Origin: Isoetes taiwanensis
Taxonomy: Eukaryota; Streptophyta; Lycopodiopsida; Isoetales; Isoetaceae
Length of the DNA: 64,000 bases
Assembly (NCBI GenBank): GCA_021234155.1
Contig: JAJEKV010000004.1
Coordinates: 25,833,831-25,897,830 of the forward strand
Direction of reading: 5' to 3'
A program made the translations under genes and the position numbers. The notes below the pieces were generated by a model that was given only the letters and a program-made list of their open reading frames with translations, ran no database searches and had not been told where the DNA came from. Positions 20,581 through 31,079 of this stretch are shown here, piece after piece. The stretch's first letter is position 1, and each line of letters begins with the position of its first letter.

Positions 20581-22317
20581 TGTTATGCCTAAATAAATTA
20601 ACAGACCATTGCTTGATATTATGCATGTATTTGAATGTTTGGCATAACAAAATGTTATATGGTACATATGGCCATAGATGAGTTGTGGTCGCATGTTTTT
20701 CTCTAGTCTAGAGTATGGTAGATCTTAGACTAGGGACGCAACTAATTATAGGTGCTAGATTAGTTGCGGGTTTGCCCTAGGCACATTATGAAAATAATGT
20801 GAGGGAGGGGCAATTCTTTAATGGTTAAGATGAAATAAAAGTTTAGCTTATGTTATATTAAGCTAAGGTAACAAATACTTTTAATGGGTTTAAAAACCAT
20901 TGCCTTTATAAAGAGTGAGCACCCCTTAAATCGGGGATGCCACCATTCTTTGTGATTGCAACTGAATAGGGTAGGCGGCGAGCCGGGATCTGTTCTCCCA
21001 AGCAAACCCACCTGCCCCGGTGGGCATTCATTAGCTTTGCCAATATTGGCATGAATTGGATTAGGAGGTCGGTGGCCTATTCTGAGGAAAGCAGGCGGGA
21101 AGGCGAAAGGAGGAGGCAGGATTGGTCATGGAACCATGCAACAAGCCGGGGGAAGACTACGCACCCGGATTTTGTTGCAGAAGGAAGCAATGAGAGTAGC
21201 CGAAAGGAAGAGGTCGAGAATTAAGAATTAAGGTGGGGCAATCCGAAGGAGAGTTACGGGTGGAACGTTCTTGCGTCTTTGGAATTGGGGCGGGGAGCTT
21301 ATACAGTAAGCCCGCTTTGGATGCACTCGAATTGCCCTTGGGCAAATATGCTACTTCGAGGGATTATAGTAGAGTAAGAACTACTAGTGAATTATAAGCT
21401 CCATGATAAAAGCTGGAACAGCAAAGAGTGCAGAAACATGGGAACTCGTCCCCTATTCTAAGAATTGCTTAACCGTCCCTTTAAAATCCGGTGTATTTAA
21501 TCAGGAAGCTTAGAGCCTTACCCCCTGTTGTGTGAAGCGGTTGGTTGCAATAGCAACCGTGAGGGTCTTGCTTGTCATTGCGCTATTTTAAAGCTACTAA
21601 AACTTCTCCTTTGAATACCCTCTGTGAGTGTTGCCATAGTGTAATGCTCGCCTTAAAGAGATTTGTGAGTGCTAGTGCGATGTGATATGGTGTTGGTATG
21701 GGACGACACTATATTAACATCAACAGTCTAGTGAAAGCAAGGATCCTGTGAATGTGTCCCGATGATATGAGGATAGGTGCCTCGAGTATCTATCTGTGGG
21801 AGTTTTATGCATAGAAAGGGCATAGATAAGCGTGACTTATCTGATAAGAACCACTGGTGTTGGTGAGGTGAACCTCGTCACTGGTATGGGACGGTGACGG
21901 GTGGAACCAACAGTCTAACAGCCTAGGGTCTTATGTTGCTTGCAGTTTCTCCCTCCCTTTGGATCCATCAGCACGGGGGTTCTAGACGACGTACTGTCTA
22001 GATGTGGCGGGGTGTGTCTGCTTGGCAGATGCTATGGTGCGTGTGGTGGATTCCATATGTGTATACTTTGCAGTGTCATGGCTTCTTGTTGACACTATTG
22101 GATAACTCTTATGCATATTACTAACGCGTGTAAGCTTGTGCAGACTGTTTGATAGCTGGCGGGGCATACATGTGTGTTGGTTATCTTGTGTTGTCGTCTT
22201 TTTATCTGTATACGTGGTTTTCATGTATCATGGGAGGCAGTACTTGTTCTGTGTACTCTGATGGTTTAATGTGAATACAAATCGAAATTTTTGGTACTAA
22301 AATTTTGGTTCGTAACA
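20581..22317 (+). repeat. 3' LTR of gypsy element 1
   Basis: About 1.74 kb, starting TGTTATGCC and ending CGTAACA. It aligns throughout with the 5' LTR. Differences include an extra segment near 20690-20710 and numerous 1-5 base indels. Confidence 0.93.
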
Positions 22318-22322
22318 ACGGT
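22318..22322. repeat. Right target-site duplication (ACGGT)
   Basis: ACGGT immediately follows the 3' LTR and matches the five bases before the 5' LTR. Confidence 0.93.
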
Positions 22323-23479
22323 GCAAAAGAATTACAATGTAAATTACAAGCGCAAGAATCCATTAGAGGTAATTTGGGATCTCCTTTTGTCCCCATAAGA
22401 ATCCTCCAATATAATGAGTACTCTACATCAAACTGCAATTAATACAGCATTAACAACCTCATTGCTGTCGTTTTTTCCCTGTAACTTTTGATCTACTCAT
22501 GAAAATGTTGCGGCGTTTGTTCTTTCAAGTGATATATGGTTATGATGTATTTCAATACAAGCCATATGTGTTAACCTTAAAAAATATGGTTTTTTGCTCT
22601 TTTCTTATATATTTACATCCCAAAAGATATAACAATGGGTTGTCATTAGAAAGATCTTGAGGAGACGAATCCATTGCCACAAATAGTGTTCGAATCGGAG
22701 TTTTTGATCAAAAGTTATAGTAGAAAAATGACACTGCAAAAGTTAGTTAGAACTGCATTAATTACTGCTGCCACATAATACTGGAATAAAATACACTGGA
22801 GCTCTTCTCTTATTGGACAGTTTAAAAAGCTGATGTGGCTTTTTAAGCATCCCTTAATGGGACAAAATGAGATCACAAATTACCTCTAATGTTCCACTTA
22901 ACTCAGTCAAAACCCCAAATGTGTCTCAAATAATACCATGGTAATTATTAGATGGGATTCATGCAAGTATGTTTGGAAATGCATGGTTTATTTTACATGC
23001 TCATACCTGCAAAATTGTGCAAGAGTAAATGATCCCCATCTATTTACAACACTATGAGAAGCTCGATGATCAAAATATATTCCAAGACTATATCTTTTCT
23101 GCCATGTTACTGTTGGTGATGCCATCTTCAAAGGTTGAACTGCTCCTGAGACAACTAGTCATGGTCTTCACTTTTTCTCCATCACATATGCATCTTGGTT
23201 TGAGTGACATAGCTTGAACATGCTGTCAATGTTGAACGGACAGAAAATAATCATGTATATCAGGCCCATGAAGAATCCATCCCTTGTGGTTCAAAAACTG
23301 TCTTAGAAACTAATAATAGCAAAAGTACAAGCATTCATGTAGGGCTCTCTCTCATTGAAGAAGGCAATGATTATGGCATTCTCTGAACAAATATAGTTTT
23401 TGGTCTATCATCAAGCATACTTTAGTGCATCTAGGTTTCATTTAGCTTCAGCTGAGAAACTCTGCATTAGAAGTGGAGG
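22323..23479. other. AT-rich interval, no confident gene
   Basis: This is the right flank of gypsy element 1. Around 22600-22800 there is generic repeat-like sequence. From about 23030 the sequence may belong to the decayed copia element whose RNase H end follows, but no copia motif was recognised upstream of 23480. Confidence 0.35.
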
Positions 23480-23690
23480 CAGAGAATGAGCAGAGTATTG
23501 ATTGATTAATAAAACACATAGAATTAAACATTCAATTCATAAGAGACCTGGTAGGGAAAGGGTACATTCAAATGGCTTACATAAACACATCAGAGCAGGT
23601 CTCAGACATTTTCACAAAAGCTTTGGCAGAAACAAAATTTGTTTAGTTCAGGAAAGGGCTCAATGTAACAGAGATATGTGATGAAGGAAA
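23480..23690 (+). pseudogene. 3' end of a Ty1/copia polyprotein (RNase H)
   Basis: One frame reads HIELNIQFIRDLVGKGYI and INTSEQVSDIFTKALAETK, then a stop and FRKGLNV. This is the characteristic end of copia RNase H (KHIEIKYHFIRD...ADIFTKPL). The rest of the element upstream is too decayed to follow. It lies directly before an LTR-like segment in the expected orientation. Confidence 0.85.
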
Positions 23691-24292
23691 TGTTGAAATG
23701 ATAGGTAGATCATCACATATCTATTCGGTACTCAGACAAAGGGTCATATCCATCTGCACAATGATGATTATAAGCCTGCATAAAAATCCTAGCTAGTGAA
23801 TTCAGTATGTAAAAGATCAAGTTGAAAGTATTGTTTATAGGGTGCAAAAGGTCGAGACTTTTGATGAGGATATATTTAAGTGATCTTTATAAGGTCATGG
23901 TCTAATTTTAGACGATATATTGTGAGGAGGTTAAGGCTCAAAATCTGGAGCCAAAACCAGTTCAAACGCGACATCTCCTATGGCACCAAACACCGACTCC
24001 ATGTTGGTCAGATTGCCTGAAAATAAATCAAGATGGATGCAGAGAGGAGATGCAACATGCAGGAGAAATTGTCTGATCACGCTTGGAAGCTAGGTTGTAT
24101 ACTAGGGCTTATGCTCTCGAAGTTAATTGCTCGATTGTTCTTCTTTGAATAAACCTTCAATATTTCTGTTACAGTGATATTTGAATTATTATATCAATGG
24201 TCATGAATATTTGAGTAGGATTTGTGTTGGTGCCTAGTAACATAATAGTTTTGCTAGCCTTTTTGAATAAAAAATTTACTCCTTATTTATCA
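23691..24292 (+). repeat. Probable copia LTR
   Basis: About 600 bp, beginning TGTTGAAATG directly after the copia RNase H end and ending in ATCA just before a tRNA-iMet-type primer binding site. The second LTR of a pair is not in the window, so the limits rest on the neighbouring signals alone. Confidence 0.55.
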
Positions 24293-24293
24293 C

Positions 24294-24309
24294 TGGTATC
24301 AGAGCAGGA
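24294..24309 (+). other. Primer-binding-site motif after the copia LTR
   Basis: TGGTATCAGAGCAGG is a perfect initiator tRNA-Met primer site. Lying 3' of an LTR that itself follows a pol 3' end, it implies that another internal region once continued here (tandem copies sharing an LTR). Confidence 0.6.
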
Positions 24310-24329
24310 CATATTCACCATTTAGGACA

Positions 24330-26441
24330 TATTCACCATTTACGATTTGAGCAGGAGGCTAGGGGCGTCATATCTCGCCTTGGCACAGAAGCCGAAGGCA
24401 TGACGGCCAGGGTCCAGAAGGCAGTCGAGGCCATCATAGAGGAGAGGCAGCATCTACAGGTTCTCTAGGGCAAGATCAGCAGTCTGCAAGAAGTCTCTTC
24501 ACCTAAGGAAATGGTGGTGGATTCCAAACTTCAGGAATTAAAAGATAAGGTTGCCATGCAGGATCGAGAGATGCGAAGGCTGCAGGCCACAGTTGCTCAA
24601 CACGGCAAATGCCTCTATGTAGAAGCCCATGAGCAGCCGCGGTAATGTGTGCATGATCTGGCCAAGCAAGACATGCTCCAGCAAGAAGTTACAAGAGGTA
24701 AGGGCTGCTCACCAGCGTGCAATGGCAATGGAGCTCCCGGCCCCAGGAAGGAGAGACCACTCCACATGTCATGGCAGTCCCACACGTCCAAAATCCCACA
24801 CAATGCCAACACGGACCGCCAACTACTGCACTGCCAGGCCAACCCATGCCACCACAACCCCAATATAGACCACAACCCACACCCTATAAACACCATATGG
24901 CACATGTCAAGCAGGTCAACATTGACCCAAGAATCAAAGAGCTCTAGCAGCAGAGGCGCAGAAGCCATAACGTGGTGGTACGTGGACTAACAGAGGAAGC
25001 AGGGGACAACCTCATCAATTGGCTCCATATATTGATCCTCGTATGTATGACGTTCCATATACCAGTGCATTTTATTAAGGCAAGTCACCATGGCACTCAG
25101 CACCCTGGCTGTCCCCGTGTTGACATTCACAATTGTGGATGCACAAGTGCAAGAAACTATATTGTGAAAGGGTAAGCAGCTGAAGGGGACGTCCTTGTAT
25201 GTTGACTGAGATCTGAATCCAGCACAATAGAAGGACCCCATGTACGAGTAGTCTCAACTCAATTGCTTAGGGCCCAGGCTACCTGACTTGTTAGGATACC
25301 AGCACTGCTTAATCTTTAATAATTGCACATGAAGGTGGGAGGAGGGGAGGGAGAGGTGGAGAGTGCCTGCTATTATCGAGCAGCCTGGGCATGGTCAATC
25401 TCTCTATGCAAGATAAACAGACACAATCAATGCCTGTGGGTACGAGTGTAGAATTGTAGTAGCAGCCCTCTCTTTGTGGCAGCTTGCTACTTCCCACATG
25501 CAGAGAGCAATTTTTGTCACAGCCACTCGGATATGGATAGGTTGGATCCCTATGTCGATCCATATGATGACATACAGAAGTACAGATAGCTAGGCAGGGT
25601 CCTACTCCTTGGCGACTTCAATGCATGCACAGGGATGGAGCAGCCCATGAAGTCTGACCCACCTCGTGGCTGACGATGTGTTACGGTTGTGCCCTGCAGA
25701 GGTGGCTTGGAAACGGGCATCAGATGACAACCAGGTTACGCGCTATGGTAGGCAGTTGCTCTTGGTCTGCAGTATATTTGACTTGGTAATTTGCAATGGA
25801 CTGGCAGAGTGGCCTTCCTCATACAGATGCACTTGTAGACAGGAGAACCAGGGGGCAGGTCTAGTGTGGTGGACTATGTGTTGGTGGCTGAAAAGGGACA
25901 GTAGAGTGAGGCGGTTGACTCTGACCATCTACCACTATATCTATAGCAGACATGATAGACAGCTCGAGCCCCCTGTATTGCAGCTCTTTGTATGCCTTGC
26001 CTGTGCATGGATTATGAACATGTAGAGGCGTATGCCAGGATGCTTCCAGATGACTTAGCAGGAATTTTACAGCTCCCCACGTTAGAGAAACAGATGGGCC
26101 AATTGATTGACATGCTTGGAACTGTTGCAGAAAGATGTTTTGGGAGAAGTTGCTCGTGGCAGATCTCAGAGACTACACCTTTTCCATATAGCTGATGGTT
26201 TGATGCTAAGTGTAAGGAAGTTAGATACTGGCTCACCAAGCTTTTCTCAAGGATAAGAAGGCCAGGTACATTTGCAAAGCATCAGGGGAAGATGTTTTAC
26301 GTGCTGGATTGCCATTCCAGGACCTTCTAACAAAGGATGCTCAGAAAGCCAATTTAGCCTACAGGGAACATTGCATTCGAGCAACGGAGACATTACTTGC
26401 AGCAACTCTATATGATCCTTAGGGCGCTCGAGCAGCATAAC
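24330..26441 (+). mobile_element. LINE, 5' part (ORF1 and endonuclease)
   Basis: ORF1 remnants consist of a coiled-coil-like stretch (SKLQELKDKVAMQDREMRRL, about 24523), a Pro/Gln-rich linker (about 24720-24940) and the RRM-type motif SHNVVVRGLTEEAGDN (about 24963-25010), as in LINE nucleic-acid chaperones. From about 25590 an apurinic endonuclease follows (LLGDFNACTGMEQP, then FDLVICNGLAEWP and an SVVDYVL-like block in broken frames). The element is cut at 26441 by gypsy element 2 and continues at 39618. Stops and frameshifts are frequent, so it is inactive. Confidence 0.8.
26437..26441. repeat. Left target-site duplication (ATAAC)
   Basis: ATAAC precedes the TGTGACG start of the 5' LTR and is repeated immediately after the 3' LTR. 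Confidence 0.93.
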
Positions 26442-28045
26442 TGTGACGTTCCACGTATTTATACGGCTCCACGTCCACGATTCATACGGGACATGTACAA
26501 ATACAAACACGTCACCCCCTAAAGGTGCGCCACCATGGGGAATGCGGGAACTTAATTGTAACCATGGGGTTACTCTTAAAAGGATTAAATTAGCTATGCT
26601 AATTTAATACATTAAGGATAATAACTTAATTAGGCTAATTATTCTTTGTTTGGGAAGGCCACCGCCCCAATCGATTGGCAAAGATGGGGGTTGCCAAGTT
26701 AGGATGCCAACTTGACCCCTATCCCCGTGATTGACTCACGAAGATCGACCAAGGAAGGCCGAGAGCTGAAAGCCATCATACACACCCGTGAGAGCCACCA
26801 TACCGGTCGTCCCTGTGGAATCAGCAGTGAATTCTCAACTCCCGGGAGATGGAAGCCCCATGGAAATGAGTCCAGCCAGAATTCAGGTAGGTGGCTATGT
26901 GGATTCTAGATAACGCTTGATTGTGTCGGTTTCTCTGTTCTCTTTGTGATTCAACCATAGAAACTAACCCTTGATTGTACAAGCAAGTTCTCTTTATATT
27001 CAATTCGGTTCTTACTCGGAAAAGGATGGATTGTTAGTTCTTTGTTTAATCCGACTCAAAAAGCGGGGATTACGGGGGTAGAGACCTCTGAACCGGGTGT
27101 ATTGTAGTTTGCTCCTAGATAGCTCAGAGTCCCATTATATGCACTTGCACAAGAGCCCACGGGTCCTAGATGCTATGGTCCAGCTTAGCACCGGACAAAA
27201 GGAACACAAGGTGACATGAGGGGTGGGGTCTTGCACGAGCATACGAGGCTCCGAGACTCCTACCGGGCTAGCTAGGCGATGGCCGGCCATGTAGAGGGGC
27301 GGTATGGGTCGACACTCCCACAGGTGTAGAGGTGTGATCCGCATGGAGCACCTTGCACTTTGAGTAGATTTAGGTGAGTAAGTCGGTACGGATCGCGAGG
27401 GGTCGCCGATGCGCGCGCGTATTCTCTAGCTCACCCATGGAACCACCGCGGATTACGGAAGGGGCGGCTTCCCGACCGCCTCATCCGGACCCGGAGTCAT
27501 GAACCCGAGTGGGCTCAAAAGGGTGATCCCTTGAACCTCTCTCGTCTCCCAAGGCTATAGCGAGCCATAGCATGAATTGACCCATCCAAGCAAAGTGTGC
27601 ACGGGGGGCGGATGGAGGGACAACCCTAGCCGATGTTCTATGCCGATAACGCCATGCCAAGACTCGGTCTGGCCGATCTCTTGAGGCCCACTAGTCACCA
27701 ATCCTCACCGAGTCCGAGCCGGGTAGAACACACGGTTTTGGGCGTTTTCTTAGGATTAGATGCATATTCTATGCCGTTGGTATTTTGGAAGGATGCGCCA
27801 CCCTTATTGGTGGTTATTTATGTATATTAGATGTGTGTGCTAACCCTTGTATTCATGCTTCCAGCGACGTAGGAGTCCCATTGAAGGCGTGGGCGAATGA
27901 CCCTTTCAGAACCTTCTTCGGGCCTCATTCCATAGATGGCCCCAAAAAGGCGGGGGGGCCCGCCATGGTGATATGATCGCCATGGGAGGGGAAAGTCCTC
28001 GCATGTATACGTCCCGAGGGTCGTATATATATTATAGAGCGTCCA
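26442..28045 (+). repeat. 5' LTR of gypsy element 2
   Basis: About 1.60 kb, starting TGTGACG. The end is placed at GCGTCCA just before the primer site. It matches the copy at 38024-39617 along its length, with many small indels and one clear deletion in the 3' copy between short direct repeats (CTAATTTAAT) near 38155. Confidence 0.9.
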
Positions 28046-28048
28046 CGA

Positions 28049-28060
28049 TGGTATCAGAGC
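28049..28060 (+). other. Primer binding site of gypsy element 2
   Basis: TGGTATCAGAGC, a perfect complement of the initiator tRNA-Met 3' end, three bases after the 5' LTR. Confidence 0.9.
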
Positions 28061-28358
28061 CGTGATTTCGTTTGCTTTCGAAATCATAGCACTGGCAAAC
28101 ACTAACTTCGTAAAGCACCAGTAGTTAGGAGGAGGCTAGGTCAATGTGTCGTCGATTCTCTTTGTTGTTTGGCTTGGTGTTAGGTTAAGTTAGGAAATTG
28201 TAGCTTTGAAGTGGAGGGCCCAAGATTGGAGGCCCTAACAGGTGTCGATGGGTAGCTCAAATGATCTAAGATGATGGTTCCATTGGATCGGGGCGACTCG
28301 AATTACCCTAGAACAGATTAACTCTAGGCGAAAAATGGTCAAGGGCGGGCCCAAAACA

Positions 28359-28487
28359 AACTTCGGCGCCGCTTGCTTTTGGAGTTTTGTAGTCAAGGCG
28401 AATACCCGAAATGTCTTTTCGGCCCGACCACGTCGGACGAAGTCAACGCTGGGTCTTCGCCAGTCAACTTCGGCGCCGCTTGCTTTC
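28359..28487. repeat. 21-bp direct repeat in the gypsy 2 leader
   Basis: AACTTCGGCGCCGCTTGCTT occurs at about 28359 and again at about 28467, 108 bp apart, within the untranslated leader. The word contains the palindrome GGCGCC. Confidence 0.75.
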
Positions 28488-28860
28488 GACGCCCGGGCCG
28501 AGGCGGAAGGCCGTATAATGCAACGGCGGCCGACCGTAGGTTCGCGCCATTTCCGCCAGATATAATTTTTTAATAATAAAATTTCGGTTAATAAGGAAAA
28601 ATTTGAAATTTCAAAAAGTTAAGTGGCCGTTTAACAAACCATTTCTTGTCATTTGCTTTTGCTTCCGCGCCTCCAACCGCTGAGCCGCCCTCATCATCGC
28701 CACCGGACGGACCTTGCTCATGCGCGCCCTTGTGCCTTGTGCATCTTAGCCCCCTTTGCCATTCCCTTTGCCGCCAAATACCATCACTATCCGCTATGGC
28801 CATCACCAAGAGCCTTTCGGATCCAACTACCTTGAGCATCGTGGGAGATCTACGCCATGA

Positions 28861-29586
28861 TTGCTAAGCACATGGCTACCACCCACCCTCATTGATATAT
28901 TGTTAGATGAGTTTGGTAAAAAAATTTTCGAGTTTGAGAACAACGATAGGATTCCATATCCTATCTATCACTTCTCAGAACCATTCTTGATCCGGCTGAA
29001 CCTTCGCCAGCTCTCCTATACCATTGTTGAGCAACCTGACATGGTCATGATGCTCATTAAATTTTATCCTCCCGAGCAGGAAGGCCATACAGAGGAGGAA
29101 GATATCAGGACAGAGGCCGACCGTATTAGGGGTTTGGCCCGGGAAGATGATCATAGGGAGATTGAGAGAGCAGATACGGCAGCCCGTGGAAGGGAATACA
29201 GGTACCTCGGGGACGGCTTTGGCGTCATTGATGGCGAAGCCATTGAGGTTCCCCATCCCATTTGGGATGAGGATTCCAACAGCTTTGTATGGGGAGAAAT
29301 CCCCGATATCGGTATAGACTATCTGATAACCATTCAGATAGACATGGGCCTGCGACCCCACCGGCATTATGCCGAACTTAATCGCCGTGCCGCGCAAATT
29401 TCAACTTTTGCTCGATTCGTGAAGATCCGGAGGGCCTGTGAAGAACGGAAAAGGAGGAGAGCCGGACCGCAAGACCAAACCCAACTACGGAGATGGAGGA
29501 GCATCCGGAGTGGGCCGCCCAACTCCACGCACTGCATCATAAAACCCGAAGAAGGGTGTAGCCCATATAATGGCAAACAAGCATAA
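28861..29586 (+). CDS. Extra 241-codon ORF in the gypsy 2 leader, function unknown
   Basis: This is the longest intact frame among the retroelements in the window, between the primer site and gag. It begins MLSTWLPPTLIDILLDEF and is rich in charged residues, with a Glu/Asp/Arg-rich middle (EEEDIRTEADRIRGLARE) suggesting a helix or coiled coil. A more ordered part (GEAIEVPHPIWDEDSN, then IDYLITIQIDMGLRPHRHY) follows, and the C-terminus is basic (ERKRRRAG). No zinc knuckle, catalytic motif, signal peptide or membrane segment is visible, and I do not recognise the family. The true start may differ because the sequence upstream (28646-28860) is open in another frame. It could be an additional ORF of the kind carried by some long plant gypsy elements, a diverged gag N-terminus, or captured host sequence. 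Confidence 0.5.
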   Translation: MLSTWLPPTLIDILLDEFGKKIFEFENNDRIPYPIYHFSEPFLIRLNLRQLSYTIVEQPDMVMMLIKFYPPEQEGHTEEEDIRTEADRIRGLAREDDHREIERADTAARGREYRYLGDGFGVIDGEAIEVPHPIWDEDSNSFVWGEIPDIGIDYLITIQIDMGLRPHRHYAELNRRAAQISTFARFVKIRRACEERKRRRAGPQDQTQLRRWRSIRSGPPNSTHCIIKPEEGCSPYNGKQA

Positions 29587-31079
29587 AGAGAAACTAAAGA
29601 CCGGCGGGGCTTTTTGGGAAGAAGACGGCCGAACGGAGGCGCTAATGGGTGGATAGCTCCCACCTTTGGGGGCTAAGACAGTGCCGCATCGACAGTGGGC
29701 CGCCTGTGAAAGCCCGGGGTGCAGGGAAGCCTCACGTGTGCCGACCGGTGCATCGCGGCCTTCGCGAGGAAATCCGCAAGTTCCGAGGAAGTCTGACAGA
29801 GCTTGATTAGGAAGCTACCCTTCCGGTTGGTTGGTACGTGAGATCAGCGCGGCCAGTTCAAGACCGATCTCCGTTTCCGGACCTTTGCAATTTTGGCTCC
29901 AAGAGGTCAGCTGAAGCCTACTTGGTAGCACTTTTAATGACGCCAATCTTTTGCGCGATCCACGCAAAGAGGGTCACCATAATGCCTTAGGATTTGGCCC
30001 TCGCCTGCAGGGGATACGGGGAGCATCCTTAGCATCTTTTTTGAACTCATGATTGTAAATATTTTTTTGTAATATTTAATAAAAGAGACTTTTATTTTGA
30101 ATTAAAAAGTTTAATGGTTTTTATGTTAATAATAAACTAAAGTGCCTTGACGTCAGATTTTTTTTTTAAAAAGGGGTTTTAAAAGGGGACTTTTAAGGGT
30201 TATTTCAAACATTTCTTTTCCTCTCTCTCCCCTTCTAAGCGCCATGGTCGCCCATGCCACCCCAGGCTTGCCGCTTGGTACCATGATGGAGAGAAATGGG
30301 ATCCACAAGTTCCTTCGACCGGCCGCACAACCTTTGCTATGCCAACGCGCCAGACCTCCTCGCAAGTATGCTTGTGGCATCCGGATTCTGCCGGGATTCC
30401 TTTGACTTCTACATGGAGGAAATGCTTCTCTGTGTATTCCTCTGGGGGATCCTCCCCAATTGTATTTGGGCCGGAGATAGTTTAAGGCGATGTTGGCGGG
30501 GACACACATGCTTATGGCGTCCCGAAGGGGAAACTCCTCGGATGGGGTAAACACACGCGGTGGTCCAAGATCGAGGGCGGCAATATCTGGAAGCTACTTT
30601 AAGCCCTAGCCATCCTCATGGACCAATCGTTGAGGATGAGACCTTGCACGTAGAAAGAAGGGCAACCGCACCGAGTCCTCCGAGGAGGGGGGGTGATGAG
30701 CATATAGGTATGGGCGACTTTGCCCGTTGGAAAGAGCTAGCGGAGGAGTTACCACAGCGCCGTGAACAAGCTATAGGCTTGTCGGGGTTAAACCCCTTCC
30801 GGTTATCTATCACTATCACCAAGGGGCAGAGTACCTTCTCTTGGATGATATTATCTAGGCGTATCATATGGTGGCGGTTTCGACGGCCTTAGCGCAAAGA
30901 CCATGTACTTCTACGAGCTTGCGGAGTATTGTATATGGATGATTTTATCGATTTCACTTCTACCGAGCTTCCTCAGGAGGTGCACCGTTAGCTTCCGCCT
31001 CCGTCCCGAGGAGACCATAGAGCAGCGGAGACTCTATTACGCCGAGACCGTGATGATGAGGAACCGGCCCCCAACCTCG

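Larger units (their letters stand above)
14232..22317 (+). mobile_element. Full-length Ty3/gypsy element 1 (chromovirus-type)
   Basis: An 8.1-kb LTR retrotransposon with both LTRs, a tRNA-iMet primer binding site, a polypurine tract and a perfect 5-bp target duplication. LTR ends form TGTTA...TAACA at the 3' copy. Domain order is gag, protease, RT, RNase H, integrase and chromodomain-like tail, which places it in Ty3/gypsy. All frames are broken, so it is non-autonomous now. The LTRs differ by many small indels and substitutions, indicating an old insertion or consensus errors. Confidence 0.95.

Noticed and set aside
22323-23030. Possible gene to the right of gypsy element 1
   Set aside because: Only short frames without motifs. 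The sequence looks like generic AT-rich repeat DNA.
28975-29397. 140-codon minus-strand frame
   Set aside because: It is fully antisense to the longer 241-codon plus-strand ORF of gypsy element 2 and shows no motif.
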